Notes: generated from the sequence alone by a model not told the origin. A DNA stretch of 64,000 nucleotides from Delphinapterus leucas (GCF_002288925.2 NW_022098067.1:1582592-1646591); one strand, 5' to 3'; positions 47,230-59,238 are shown, counted from the stretch's first letter. Numbers and translations are program-made.

Positions 47230-47420
47230 TATCAGCTCACGATTTAGAGTTTACCAAGTGCTATTGCAAGAATCACATCAATTGATCCTCACCAACCCTC
47301 ATGGGAAATTATTGTCTCCACTTTGTAGATGAGGAAATGGGTCTCGGCAAGGTGAAGATGCATGTCTACGCTTGGCCAGCCGATGAGAGCACCTAGACTT
47401 GAAATTTTATTCACTTCCTA
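47230..47420 (-). repeat. MIR SINE
   Basis: Antisense MIR: 'catcaattgatcctcaccaa', 'ccctcatgggaaattattgt', 'ctttgtagatgaggaaatgg'. Confidence 0.7.
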
Positions 47421-49344
47421 TCACAAGATGCGGCCTTCCTAACTTTAAGAAAGAATTTACTAAAGAATGCTTTAAATAAAAGTCTCCATGATATATGTGA
47501 AGCATAATCTATCTGTCATAACAAAATTAATACAACTTATCAGTAACATACCTACCATAATATAGCAAAAGAAGCACAAATTGTACAGATTCTCTTGGAG
47601 CTGTCCACTCTCTCTAGATACAGAGATTTAAGAGTTAGTTCACCTGCCTGAGATCCAGACAATAGAGTAGAACATACAACTCCCTGCCCCAAATTAATTG
47701 AGATCAATACTGACAAACTATTAATGTCCTTATCAATCAAATCTATAATGTAATTTTTAGAAGATTGATTGCAGTGTCATCTCTTCCTCAAAAGACAGAA
47801 ATGAAAGGTAGAAAAGAAAGAAGACATCTTAAATTATATTTCCTTTCTTTTTATCCCCAAAACACTTGGAACCATATTATGACACCAGCAACAATAACAA
47901 GCTATGAATCTTACAGAAATCAATTTTCCGTTTTCACATTTGGGTTTGTGGCTTTCAAAATTTCCATCTAAAATTCAGCATTATGAGATCACTTTCAGTG
48001 CTAAAAACTAAGGTATAGCAGAACAAGGCATTGTGGAAAATTTTGCATTAATTGAAAAGAAAAAAACCCACAACACTATTTTTAAAAATATAACGTTTCA
48101 AGAAACATTTGCCTGCAATGGAGAAAGGCATCGAAATGGAATAAATGACTCTTTCTCTGTTTGTGTCCCGTTTCTGAGGCAGGCTCACGGCTAAGCAAGA
48201 GCCTTCTCCCAACTCTGCCTGGAATGTGCACTTTATTGATCTGCTGGATCTCACCCAGGAACTGAGGCTATGGACGCTGCAGCAGTCACAGTGCCTATGA
48301 TGTAGCTTATATTAAGGCTTTAAAACACATATAGTAACTTGGCCTGTGACTAGTCTCTCAGAAGCCCCTTAGGCAAAACACCAGGTCTAATGTTGAAATC
48401 CTAAAGCATTCCCCAGGGCCTCTAAGCCAGCTAAAACAATGTAATTTCCACAGATATACAGCTGATGCCTAGGGTATGAAAAGAAAGAAGCATTGTAAAT
48501 TAGAGTCGCTAACAGTCTTTAGCCAAAACCATGCTTGCTTATACGTGTGTAAGCATATTGCAGAAATAATTTTATAAACGTTTTTTCAGTTGAATGTATT
48601 TAAAAATTAAAATCATGTTGATAATTGCCTTTCCTTTCTTAAAAAAGGATATACATAGTATATAAAGTACATATGTATATAGTATTAAACTATAGATTTA
48701 ACTATGAATTCCTTTTCTTTTAAGAGATAGGTACCACAACATCCTGAATTTGTATCTAAAGTCCTCCATTCCATACTTTTCCATATTTCAGCCCTTCTCT
48801 ATTTTTACGTGACCCAGATAGAGCTAGTCACAGTAAACACTTTACCCAGTGTGATTGAGCTTATAGCCTCTAGGGTATGTATCCTAAACTGATTCACATT
48901 TGATTCACTGCAGCAACAACAGTCTGAGACATGCACTTGCTGGAGAAAGGCTAACAAGTTGTCGTTAATGAGTCAGTTTTCACAGCTGCTGAAAGGTTCC
49001 CAAGGTTGCCCTTGAATGAGGAATGAACTAAGATTTACTCCTTAGGAGTTTGGTTTTATGTACTTAGCGTAAAGCCCATACTGTTTATGTAAAACAAAAT
49101 GACAATTATCATTATATAACTAATGGCTTCATAATCTTGATTTTGACTTTTTCCAAAAATGATCTAATATGCAGGGACTTGTAGGTGCAACAGATAATGA
49201 GGATTGAGTAAGCTGTCAGAAATAGCTACAGTCATATCTGTCAGGATGGAAGCAAATCTGGCTGGCAATAAAGAAGAGGCTGACCTTATGTAAGCATCCC
49301 TGGCAACTGTTAAACAAACCTTATATATGATGTTTTTCCATATA
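47421..49344. other. Unassigned non-coding DNA
   Basis: 1.9 kb with no gene and no repeat I can name. Short ORFs lack domains. Confidence 0.5.
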
Positions 49345-49349
49345 TTTTC

Positions 49350-49575
49350 TACATATTATCCCACATAATTGTCACATCAGCCCAATGAAGGAAGGATGAC
49401 TATTTCTAGTTTGAAGATGAAGAAACTAAAGCTTAGAGAAAAAGTGGGGTCACCAAGTTAGTAAGATTAAGTAGGCTGAAGCTCAGAGAGGAAGATGTCA
49501 TTCCCAAGATCACACAGCTAATAAATGACAGTGCCAGAATTTGAATCTCTGTAAGTCTGACCCAAAGACAATGAG
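49350..49575 (-). repeat. MIR SINE
   Basis: 'tagtttgaagatgaagaaac', 'gaagctcagagaggaagatg', 'cccaagatcacacagctaat', 'aatgacagtgccagaatttg' match antisense MIR. The 'agctcagagag' block occurs twice (49431 and 49481), so the core is partly duplicated or two MIRs overlap. Confidence 0.8.
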
Positions 49576-49639
49576 TTTTCATTGATATCATGTGGCCTCC
49601 CAGTGGGTTCTGTAGCTTTTTCATATGTTTAAACTAGCT

Positions 49640-49790
49640 TATGTCTACTGCTTACCAGGCAATAGCTGAAGTGTTTTGGGTATATGAACTCATTAAATCC
49701 ATAGAACAACCTTGTGAGAAAGGTAATTTTATAATTCACATTTTACAAAAGAGAAAAGTGCCTGTGCTCACACCCAGCAGAACTCCCCAG
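49640..49790 (-). repeat. MIR SINE fragment
   Basis: 'gaactcattaaatccataga', 'acaaccttgtgagaaaggta', 'ttcacattttacaaaagaga' match antisense MIR. Confidence 0.65.
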
Positions 49791-51049
49791 AGCCCTGCAC
49801 TATCCAGAACCCCAAGTACAAAGGCAGCAAAACAGACAGTAAACTTGACCCATTATTTTTACCATTTTAAAATCACTTAGAATGATATTCTGAAAAATAA
49901 TAGCTTTCCTCACAGATTAGAAAACGTCACTGCCAAAAGGACATGTTTTTATAATTAATAATTATAGCTTTACTATAAGTAAAAAAAAGAATTCTTACTT
50001 TTTAAAAAATAATTAACACATGTCTTCAGAAAAAAAAAAGCACTGATTCTGATCTTCCTGAAAGAAAATGATATCACTGGCACATGCATAAGTAATTATT
50101 ATCAAAATTTTGAGAAATGTAATCCCCTTTTTAAAAAAGGTACCTCAATGGTGTTAGCTTTTTCTGACAAGATAAATATGCTGAATTACACAAAAAGTAG
50201 AAAATCAATACTGGTTATAGGGAAAACCCAAAACATCATCTTGGGATTTTAAAAATGTGTCCTGCACTCTCATTCCCTCTCATGTTTTTAAGGTTGACCC
50301 AAGAAGAGAATGAGTCACTCCACAGGAGGGCTGAGAACATGCAGGTCCAACATTTTCCTGTGACATTAAACAATTGCTTAGAAAAAGCAAGTTCAAGCTA
50401 CTACAAAATTATAAAGTAGATGGAGTTTGCCTCAGTTGTTTCCCCAGTGCCTTCTGAGTGGCTCTCTTCCCCACTCTGTGGTCTCCCAGGTCCCAGGTAT
50501 GGATATTCATCTTGCTTTCTGTCAGCTGAACCTAAATGCTCTGAGTTTCACAAGCCAGCAGCTCTTCTAGAACTTGATTTTTCACTGGGAATTCTATATG
50601 CTTTGCCAGGAACATTTTCCCTAGAGTCAGTGTTTTTAAATGAAGTGCTTTGGAGCCCGAGTGTTCCTCTGAGGCTGCCCCAGTAGTGCCAAGCAAACTG
50701 AGTGTGCAAAACGCTGCTCCTCCCCCTCTTCTTGAAACAAAGCCTCCCTCCTTTTACCAATTTTATACATCAAGATTCTGTGGAATAGTTCTCAAATGGG
50801 TACACTTTTCATAATATTCTCCTAGTAAGCTTGCTTCTTTCTTCCTCAAACCTTCCAAACCCTTTCACCTGTCACCTAATTGCATCACCAAATTACAAAA
50901 TGTTATGGGTCTCCACCCATCTTCCCCTTCTCCTTTCTTAAGGAAGGCCAGTTCCACACACGCCTCTGACTCTCACTGATTAATTCTCTTTGCAAGGTCT
51001 TCGCTCTAAGGGTTAACCTCTCTCTTTTGATTCTAGCATCTCCCATATT
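49791..51049. other. Unassigned non-coding DNA
   Basis: 50410-50720 is GC-balanced with an 88-aa ORF (50420-50686), but no domain or repeat is recognised. The rest is AT-rich. Confidence 0.45.
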
Positions 51050-51062
51050 AAAAAAGAATCCT

Positions 51063-51270
51063 TAGGCTTCCCTGGTGGCACAGTGGTTGAGAGTCCGCCT
51101 GCCGGTGCAGGGGACACGGGTTCGTGCCCCAGTCCGGGAGGATCCCACATGCCGCAGAGAGGCTGGGCCCATGAGCCGTGGCCGCTGAGCCTGCGTGTCC
51201 GGAGCCTGTGCTCCGCAACGGGAGAAGTCACAACAGTGAGAGGCCCGCGTACCGCAAAAAAAAAAAAAAA
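51063..51270 (+). mobile_element. CHR-family SINE (short type)
   Basis: Complete copy. The head starts 'aggcttccctggtggcacag' (A box CpG decayed to CA), with A-tail 51256-51276. The TSD AAAAAAGAATCCT (13 bp, perfect) lies at 51050-51062 and 51271-51283. Confidence 0.96.
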
Positions 51271-51359
51271 AAAAAAGAATCCTCTTAGTCTCACAATTTC
51301 CTCCAGCTACTGCCCACTTTCCAATTTCTCTACTCCTTTTCAGAGAAAAAAATCCTTAA

Positions 51360-52476
51360 AGAGTTATCTACACATGTTGTCAACACTCTCCCTCCCCACT
51401 CATTCTTGACCTCCATCCAGCCTTGCATCAGCCTCCATAACTTCACCAATTCTTCTTATCTTACACACCAAATGATCTTCACGTTGTTAAATGTAATTGG
51501 ACGTGCTTTGATTCCTAAGTTAGCAGCCTTTTCAGCAGCGTTTGGCACGTTAGCCACCCACTCTATCTTGGCATAATCTCTTTCTTAGTCAGTGACTCAG
51601 CTTAGCTTCTTGACCATCTTCTTGCCTCTTGTGTCTTCCCCAACCCATCGTTCGGTAGCATCTGTTGGCTCTTCCTCCTCTAACCAAACTAAATGTTGGA
51701 ATTCTTTGGTAATCAATCCTGGCCCCTTCTACTTTTCTCTCTGCATATAGTCTCCTTAGGTTGTCTCACCCATACAATATAATTTCTGTGCTAAGAATGC
51801 CAAAATTTATACCTGAGGACCACAATAATACGTCCCCAAACCCACCTGAGACAGAAGTATCCCAGATTTACCTTTTTCTAAGTTAAACTCTTCACCTTTC
51901 CCCTCAAAGCATGTCTTCCTGTTCAGTAAATAGCATTAATCTACCCAGTTGCTCAGGACAAAAAAAATCTAAGGTTCAACTCTGAGATCTCCCTCTCTCT
52001 CACCATCCTCATCCAATGGTTTGCCAAGTCTCATCTAATCTATTACTACACCTATACCCATGTATTCTTTTTCAGTTTTATGTTCTCCAACTGTACTGCC
52101 ACAACTTTAGTCATGACATCATCCCTTACATGCACAAATGCAATAGTCTCCTGGGTGGTTTCTCCCATGCACTTTCCCCCTTCCAACCCACACTGCCAAG
52201 TGATAGTCTTAAAAAGTACATCAGGTTATGGTGCTCTCCTTTTTACAGTTCAAGAAGGCTTTCTACTAAATTGAAAACAAAATTAGAACTCCTAAATACA
52301 CCCACAAAACTTTGCATGATCTGACTCTAGCCTAGGTTTCCAATCCTGCTTTCAGCTCACAGCACACCAACAAAACTGGTGTCCTGTCAATTATTCAAAT
52401 GCATCAAGATCTTTCCTAACTAATATTTCTTTTTCTTGTAGATTCCTCTACCTAGAAATGTCTTCCCTCTATTCTT
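51360..52476 (+). mobile_element. L2 LINE, 5' part of an L2 split by L1
   Basis: Sense L2: a block like 'cccagttgctcaggacaaaa' (the PVAQxxNLGVIxD region of the L2 RT end), 'gcaatagtctcctgggtggt', 'catcaggttatggtgctctc', 'actttgcatgatctgactct' and 'cctctacctagaaatgtctt'. It stops at the L1 TSD and resumes at 58987. The first 250 bp are less certain. Confidence 0.75.
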
Positions 52477-54870
52477 TTTTTTTTTTAACATCTTTCTTGG
52501 AGTATAATTGCTTTACAATGGTGTGATAGTTTCTGCTGTATAACAAAGTGAATCAGTTATACATATACATATGTTCCCATATCTCCTCCCTCTTGCATCT
52601 CCCTACCACGCCCCCATCCCACCCCTCTAGGTGGTCACAAAGCACCGAGGTGATCTCCCTGTGCTGTGTGGCTGCTTCCCACTAGCTATCTATTTTACAT
52701 TTGGTAGTGTATATGTGTCCATGCCACTCTTTCACTTCGTCCCAGCTCTTCCCATGTCCTCAAGTCCATTTCTACGTCTGCATCTTTCTTCCTGTCCTGC
52801 CCCTAGGTTCTTCAGAACCTTTTTTTCTTTTAGACTCCATATATATGTGTTAGTATACGGTATTTCTTTTTCTCCTTCTGACTTACTTCACTTTGTATGA
52901 CTGACTCTAGGTCCATCCACCTTACAACAAATAACTCAATTTCATTTATTTTTATGGCTGAGTAATACTCCATTGTATATATGTGCCACATCGTCTTTAT
53001 CCACTCATCTGTTGATGGACACTTAGGTTGCTTCCAAGTCCCGGCTATTGTAAATAGAGCTGCAATGAACATTGTGGTACATGACTCTTTTTGAATTATG
53101 GTTTTCTCAGGGTATATGCCCAGTAGTGACATTGCTGGGTCATATGGTAGTTCTATTTGTAGTTTTTTAAGGAACCTCCATACTGTTCTCCATAGTGGCT
53201 GCATCAATTTACATACCCACAAACAGTGCAAGAGGGTTCCCTTTTCTCCACACCCTCTCCAGCATTTAATGTTTGTAGATTTTTTGCTGATGGACATTCT
53301 GACCGGTGAGAGGTGATACCTCATTGTACTTTTGAATAGCATTTCCCAAATGATTAGTGATGTTGAGCATCCTTTCATGTGTTTGTTGGCAATCTGTATA
53401 TCTTCTTTGGAGAAATGTCTATTTAGGTATCCTGCCCATATTTGGATTTGGTTGTTTGTTTTTTGGATATTGAGCTGCATGAGCTGCTTGTAAATTTTGG
53501 AGATTAATCCTTTGTCAGCTGCTTCATTTGCAAATATTTTCTCCGATTCTGAGGGTTGTCTTTTTGTCTTGTTTATGGTTTCCTTTGCTGTGCAAAAGCT
53601 TTGAAGTTTCATTAGGTCCCATTTGCTTATTTTTGTTTTTATTTCCCTTTCTCTAGGAGGTGGGTCAAAAAGGATCTTGCTGTGATTTATGTCACAGAGT
53701 GTTCTGCCTATGTTTTCCTCTGAGAGTTTTATAGTGTCCGGTCTAACATTTAGGTCTCTAATCCATTTTGAGTTTATTTTTGTGTATAGTGTTAGGAAGT
53801 GTTCTAATTTCTTCTTTTACATGTAGCTGTCCAGTTTTCCAACACCACTTATTGAAGAGGCTATCTTTTCTCCATTGTATATTCTTGCCTCCTTTATCAA
53901 AGATAAGGTGACCATATGTGCATGGGTTTATCTCTGGGCCCTCTATTCTGTTCCATTAATCTAAATTTCTGCTTGTGTGCCAGACCATACTGTCTTGATT
54001 ACTGTAGCTTTGTAGTATAGTCTGAAGTCAGGGATCCTGATTCCTCCAGCTCTGTTTTTCTTTCTCAAGATTGCTTTGGATACTTGGGGTCTTCTGTGTT
54101 TCCATGCAAATTGTGAAATTTTTTGTCCTAGTTCTGTGAAAAATGCCATTGGTAGTTTGATAGGGATTGCAGTGAATCTGTAGATTGCTTTGGGTCGTAC
54201 AGTCATTTTCACAATATTGATTCTTCTACTCCAGGAACATGGTATATCTCTCAATCTGTTTGTATCATCTTTAATTTCTTGCAACAGAGTCTTATAGTTT
54301 TCTGCATACAGGTCTTTTGTCTCCTTAGGTAGGTTTATTCCTAGGTATTTTATTCTTTTTGTTATAATGGTAAATGGGAGTGTTTCCTTAATTTCTCTTT
54401 CAGATTTTTCATCATTAGTGTATAGGAATGCATGAGATTTCTATGCATTAATTTTGTATCCTGCTACTTTACCAAATTCATTGATTAGCTCTAGTAGTTT
54501 TCTGGTAGCATCTTTAGGATTCTCTATGTAAAGTATCATGTCATCTGCAAACAGTGACCGTTTTATTTCCTTTCCAATTTGGATTCCTTTTATTTCTTTT
54601 TCTTCTCTGATTTCTGTGTCTAAAACTTCCAAAACTACGTTAAATAATAGTTTTGAGAGTGGACAACCTTGTCTTGTCACTAATCTTAGTGGAAATGCTT
54701 TCAGTTTTTCACCATTGAGGATGATGTTAGCTGTGGGTTTGTCGTATATGGTCTTCATTATGTTAAGGAAGGTCCCTCTATGCCTACATTCTGGAGGTTT
54801 ATTTTATCATAAATGGGTTTTGCATTTTGTCAAACGCTTTTTCTGCATCTATTGAGATGATCATATGGTT

Positions 54871-55500
54871 TTTCTCCTTCAATTTGTTAATATGGTGTAT
54901 CACATTGATTGATTTGCATATATTGAAGACTCCTTGCATTCCTGGAATAAACCCCACTTGATCATGGTGTATGATCTTTTTAATGTGCTGTTGGATTCTG
55001 TTTGCTAGTATTTTGATGAGGATTTTTACATCTATGTTCATCAGTGATATTGGCCTGTAGTTTTCTTTTTTGTGACATCTTTGCTTGGTTTTGGTATCAG
55101 GGTGATGGTGGCCTTGTAGAATGAGTTTGGGAGTCNNNNNNNNNNNNNNNNNNNNNNNNNNNNNNNNNNNNNNNNNNNNNNNNNNNNNNNNNNNNNNNNN
55201 NNNNNNNNNNNNNNNNNNNNNNNNNNNNNNNNNNNTTTCTCCTTCAATTTGTTAATATGGTGTATCACATTGATTGATTTGCATATATTGAAGACTCCTT
55301 GCATTCCTGGAATAAACCCCACTTGATCATGGTGTATGATCTTTTTAATGTGCTGTTGGATTCTGTTTGCTAGTATTTTGATGAGGATTTTTACATCTAT
55401 GTTCATCAGTGATATTGGCCTGTAGTTTTCTTTTTTGTGACATCTTTGCTTGGTTTTGGTATCAGGGTGATGGTGGCCTTGTAGAATGAGTTTGGGAGTG
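54871..55500. other. Assembly gap flanked by duplicated sequence
   Basis: 54871-55135 and 55236-55500 are 265-bp direct copies identical over the first 264 bases (the last base is c versus g, at the contig edge). They are separated by exactly 100 N. A real tandem duplication inside one L1, broken exactly at a gap, is far less likely than two overlapping contig ends left unmerged. Confidence 0.95.
55136..55235. other. 100-N gap
   Basis: 100 N, the usual placeholder for a gap of unknown size. The ORF read through it near 55041-55406 is meaningless. Confidence 1.
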
Positions 55501-57056
55501 TTCAGCCCTCTGCTATATTTTGGGAGACTTTAAGAAGGATCGGTGTTAGCTCTTGTCTAAATGTTTGATAGAATTTGCCTGTGAAGCCATCTGGTCCTGG
55601 GCTTTTGTTTGTTGGAAGATTTTTAATCACAGTTTCAATTTCAGTGCTTGTGATTGGTCTGTTTATATTATCTATTTCTTCCTGGTTCAGTCTCGGGAGG
55701 TTGTGCATTTCTAAGAATTTGTCCATTTCTTCCAGGTTGTCCATTTTATTGGCATATAGTTGCTTGTAATAATCTCATAATCCTTTGTATTTCTGCAGTG
55801 TCAGTTGTTACTTCTCCTTTTTCTTTTCCAATTCTGATGAACTGAGTCCTCTCCCTTTTTTTCTTGATGAGTCTGGCTAATGGTTTATCAATTTTGTTTA
55901 TCTCCTCAAAGAACCAGCTTTTAGTTTTACTGATCTTTGCTATCATTTCCTTCATTTCTTTTTCATTTAATTCTGGTCTGATCTTTATGATTCCTTGCTT
56001 TCTTTCTGCTGACTTTCTGGTATTTTTGTTCTTCTTTCTCTAATTGCTTTAGGTGTAAGGTTAGATTGTTTATTTGAGATGTTTCCTGTGTCTTGAGGGA
56101 GGATTGTACTGCTATAACCTTCCCTCTTAGAACTGCTTTTGCTGCATCCCATAGGTTTTGGGTTGTAGTGTTTTCATTGTCATTTGTTCCTTGGTATTTT
56201 TTGATTTCCTCTTTGATTTCTTCAGTGTTCTCTTCGTTATTTAGTATTGTTTAGCCTCCATGTGTTTGTATTCTTTACAGATTTTTTCCTGTAATTTATA
56301 TCTAGTCTCATTGCACTTTTGTCAGAAATGATACTTGATACGATTTCAATTTTGTTAATTTTACCAAGGCTTGATTTGTGACCCAAGATATGATCTATCC
56401 TGGAGAATGTTCCATGAACACTTGAGAGGAAAATGTATTGTGTTATTTTGGGATGGAATTTCCTACAAATATCTATTAAGTCCATCTTGTTTAACGTGTC
56501 ATTTAAAGCTTGTGTTTCCTTATTTATTTTCATTTTGGATGATCTGTCCATTGGTGAAAGTGGGATGTTAAAGTCCCCTACTATGATTGTGTTACTGTCA
56601 ATTTCCCTCTTAATGGCTGTTAGCATTTGCCTTATGTGTTGAGGTGGTCTTATATTGTGTGCATAAATATTTACAATTGCTATAACTTCTTCTTGGAATG
56701 ATCCCTTGATCATTGCATAGTGTCCTTTGACTCTTGTAATAGTCTTTATTTTAAAGTCTATGCTGTCTGATATGAGAATTGCCACTTCAGCTTTCTTTTG
56801 ATTTCCATTTGGATGGAATATCTTTTTCCATCCCCTTACTTTCAGTCTGTACATGTCCCTAGGTCTGAAGTGGGTCTCTTGTAGGCAGCATATATATGGG
56901 TCTTGTTTTTGTATCCATTCAGCCAGTCTATGTCTTTTGGTTGGGGCATTTAATCCATTTCCATTTAAGGGAATTATCGATATGTCGGTTCCTAATACCA
57001 TTTTCTTATTGTTTTGGGTTTGTTATTGTAGTCTTTTCCTTGTTTTGCGTTTCCTG

Positions 57057-57922
57057 CTAGAGAAGTTCCTTTAGCATTTGTTGTAAAGCTGGTTTGGTGG
57101 TGCTGAATTCTCTTAGCTTTTGCTTGTCTGTAAATGTTTTAATTTCTCCATCGAATCTGAATGAGATTCTTGCTGGGTAGAGTAATCTTGGTTGTAGGTT
57201 TTTCCCTTTCATCACTTGAAATATGTCCTGCCACACCCTTCTGGCATTCAGGGTTTCTGCTGAAAGATCAGCTGTTAACCTTATGGGGATTCCCTTGTGT
57301 GTTATTTGTTGCTTTTCCCTTGCTGCTTTTAATATTTTTTCTTTGTATTTAATTTTTGATAGTTTAATTAATATGTGTCTTGGCGTGTTTCTCCTTGGAT
57401 TTATCCTGTATGGGACTGTCTGTACTTCCTGGACTTGATTCACTATTTCCTTTCCCATATTAGGGAAGGTTTCAACTATAATCTCTTCAAATATTTTCTC
57501 AGACCCTTTCTTTTTCTATTCTTCTTCTGGGATCCCTATAATTCGAATGTTGGTGAGTTTAATGTTGTCCCAGAGGCCTCTGAAACTGTCCGCAATTCTT
57601 TTCATATTTTTTCTTTATTGTGCTCTGCGGTAGCTATTTCCATTATTTTACCTTCCAGGTCACTTATCCTTTCTTCTGCCTCAGTTATTCTGCCATTTAT
57701 TCCTTCTAGAGAATTTTTAATTTCATTTATTGTGTTGCTCATCATTGTTTGTTTGCTCTTTAGTTCTTCTAGGTCCTTGTTTAACATTTCTTGTATTTTC
57801 TCCATTCTATTTCCAAGATTTTGGATCATCTTTACTATCATTACTCTGAATTCTTTTTCAGGTAGACTGCCTATTTCCTCTTCATTTCTTTGGTCTGGTT
57901 GGTTTTTACCTTTCTCCTTCAT
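57057..57922 (-). pseudogene. L1 ORF1 (RNA-binding protein), broken
   Basis: ORF1p is the trimeric RNA-binding partner that packages L1 RNA. Piece 1 (57922-57602) has the N-terminal region and a heptad-like coiled coil (MIQNLGNRMEKIQE through EERISDLEGKIMEI). Piece 2 (57458-57057) in another frame holds the end of the RRM and the C-terminal domain (RRNTPRHILIKLS, ARRVWQDIFQVMKGKNLQPRLLYPARISF). About 140 bp between them (57459-57601) carry the frameshift. In the frame of piece 1, an ATA at 57947-57949 lies where I would expect the original start, so the start may also be lost. Confidence 0.92.
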
Positions 57923-58615
57923 CTGCTGTGTATTTCTCTGTCTTCTTATTTTGTTTAACTTACTGTGTTTGGGGCCTCCTTTTCACACGCTGCAGGTTGA
58001 TAGTTCCCATTGTTTTTGTTGTCTGCTCCCAGTGGGTAAGGCTGGTTCAGTGGGTTGTGTCGGCTTCCTGGTAGAGGGGACTTGTGCCTGTGTTCTGATG
58101 GATGAGGCTGGATCTTGTCTTTCTGGTGGGCAGGACCATGTCCGGTGGTGTGTTTTGCGGTGTCTGTGAACTTATTATGATTTTAGGCAGCCTCTGTGCT
58201 AATGGGTGGGGTTGTGTTCCTGTCTTGCTAGTTGTTTGGCATGGGGTGTCCAGCAGTGGACTTTGCTGTTCATTGAGTGGAGCTGGGTCCTAGCATTGAG
58301 ATGGAGTCTCTGGGAGAGCTCTCACCGACTGATATTATGAGGGGCCAGGAGGTCTCTGGTGGACCAATGTCCTGAACTCAGCTCTCCCACCTCAGAGGCT
58401 CAGGCCTCACACCTGGCCAGAGCACCAAGACCCTGTCAGCCACACGGCCAGGTATGTGGTGAGTTTCTTGCCTTTGGGTAAGTCTGAGGTCTTCTGCCAG
58501 TGTTCAGTAGGTGTTCTGTAGGAGTTGTTCCACATGCGGATGTATTTTTGATGTATTTGTGGGGAGGAAGGTGATCTCCAGGTCTTACTCCTCTGCCATC
58601 TTCAGGGTGATGAAT

Positions 58616-58986
58616 CTCATTCAAAGATTTAATGCTTACAACTTTACATCCTCCAAATCCAGCAAAAATCACGTTCAATGGAAACCCACTGCACAGTCAC
58701 TTAGGATTATTTTCTGTTGTCTGAAACTCTTCTTGTTCATGTCTTCTGGGACTTCTGCACAGAGCCTACTTCCATCTCAGTGGAAATCCCATTCTAGCCT
58801 CTCTTGTGACTCGCATTGCAGACCTCTGACTTCTCAACCATCCCGGTTAACAGGGAGTCAATGACGTAGAAACTGAGAAATGTTATTCCCTAGTGGTCAG
58901 CACTACAATGGCGCTCTCTTGGCCTTAAGACTTCAATGATCCTTTCTCTGGGTCGTTTCCAATTGGGCCTGGGTTTTTTCTCTCTA
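58616..58986 (-). other. Extra 5' leader carried by the L1, origin unknown
   Basis: It lies between the usual L1 5' end (near 'gaagatggcagagg') and the TSD, so it was inserted together with the L1. It is neither L2 nor any L1 part I recognise, has no long open frame (two short ones, 58740-58676 and one joining the L1 UTR), and carries several CpGs. It could be a subfamily-specific longer 5' UTR, a 5' transduction from an upstream promoter, or a template-switch chimera. Confidence 0.7.
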
Positions 58987-59238
58987 CCCTCTATTCTTAA
59001 CCTCACTCACTTCTACTTACTCTTCAGATCTCAGTTTAAATATTATACCCTCAAACACCTTATCCAACAATCCACCTAACCTAAATTAATCCCACTACTC
59101 TCTCATTTCAGTATATTTATTCATTTTTGTTTGTTGTATGTCACCTATCTAAACTATAATCTCCATGGTTGCAAGAATTAGATGTTTATTTCTGAAATGC
59201 TGTATATCCAGCACCTATTGCAGTACAGACAGGAGGTG
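58987..59238 (+). mobile_element. L2 LINE, 3' part after the L1
   Basis: It resumes the L2: 'cacttctacttactcttcag', 'atctcagtttaaatattata', 'aactataatctccatggttg', 'gctgtatatccagcacctat', 'tgcagtacagaca'. Cut short by the next L1 tail. Confidence 0.82.

Larger units (their letters stand above)
52830..57001 (-). pseudogene. L1 ORF2 (endonuclease-reverse transcriptase), broken
   Basis: ORF2p nicks target DNA and copies L1 RNA in place. The N-terminal piece (254 codons, 57001-56237) is an APE-type endonuclease. Its active-site residues are present: Asn in LNGNGLNAP, Glu in CLQETHF, Asp and Asn in VGDFN, Asp-His in SRIDHILGH. The usual TLNVNGLN reads PLNGNGLN. Frameshifts and stops follow. RT pieces lie at 55955-55502, around the gap, and at 54758-54441 with the catalytic FADDMILY. 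The C-terminal piece (53612-52830) keeps the Cys-rich [18 protein letters not shown]. Pieces fall in different frames, so no full-length protein is possible as assembled. The gap prevents judging the RT middle. Confidence 0.95.
52477..58986 (-). mobile_element. Full-length L1 LINE with 12-bp TSD
   Basis: The TSD CCCTCTATTCTT (perfect) at 52465-52476 and 58987-58998 defines the insertion, and the host L2 alignment breaks and resumes exactly there. Reading the minus strand: 370 bp of unrecognised leader, the usual L1 5' UTR start with a YY1-like 'aagatggcagagg' (about 58602-58590), 5' UTR, ORF1, ORF2, 3' UTR, and an A-tail (T-run 52475-52486). Gross length is 6,510 bp. Removing the 100 N and the false 265-bp copy gives about 6,145 bp, apart from bases the gap may hide. 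Both ORFs are broken, so the copy is dead as an autonomous element. Confidence 0.95.

Noticed and set aside
55041..55406. 121-aa ORF containing a run of X
   Set aside because: It reads through the 100-N gap and the duplicated contig end.
54871..55500. Real tandem duplication within L1
   Set aside because: 264 identical bases with a 100-N placeholder between them is what unmerged contig ends look like. I treat it as an assembly error.
57375..58169. 264-aa + strand ORF rich in F, L and S
   Set aside because: It is the antisense of L1 ORF1 and 5' UTR. Its hydrophobic look comes from the A-rich sense strand of L1.
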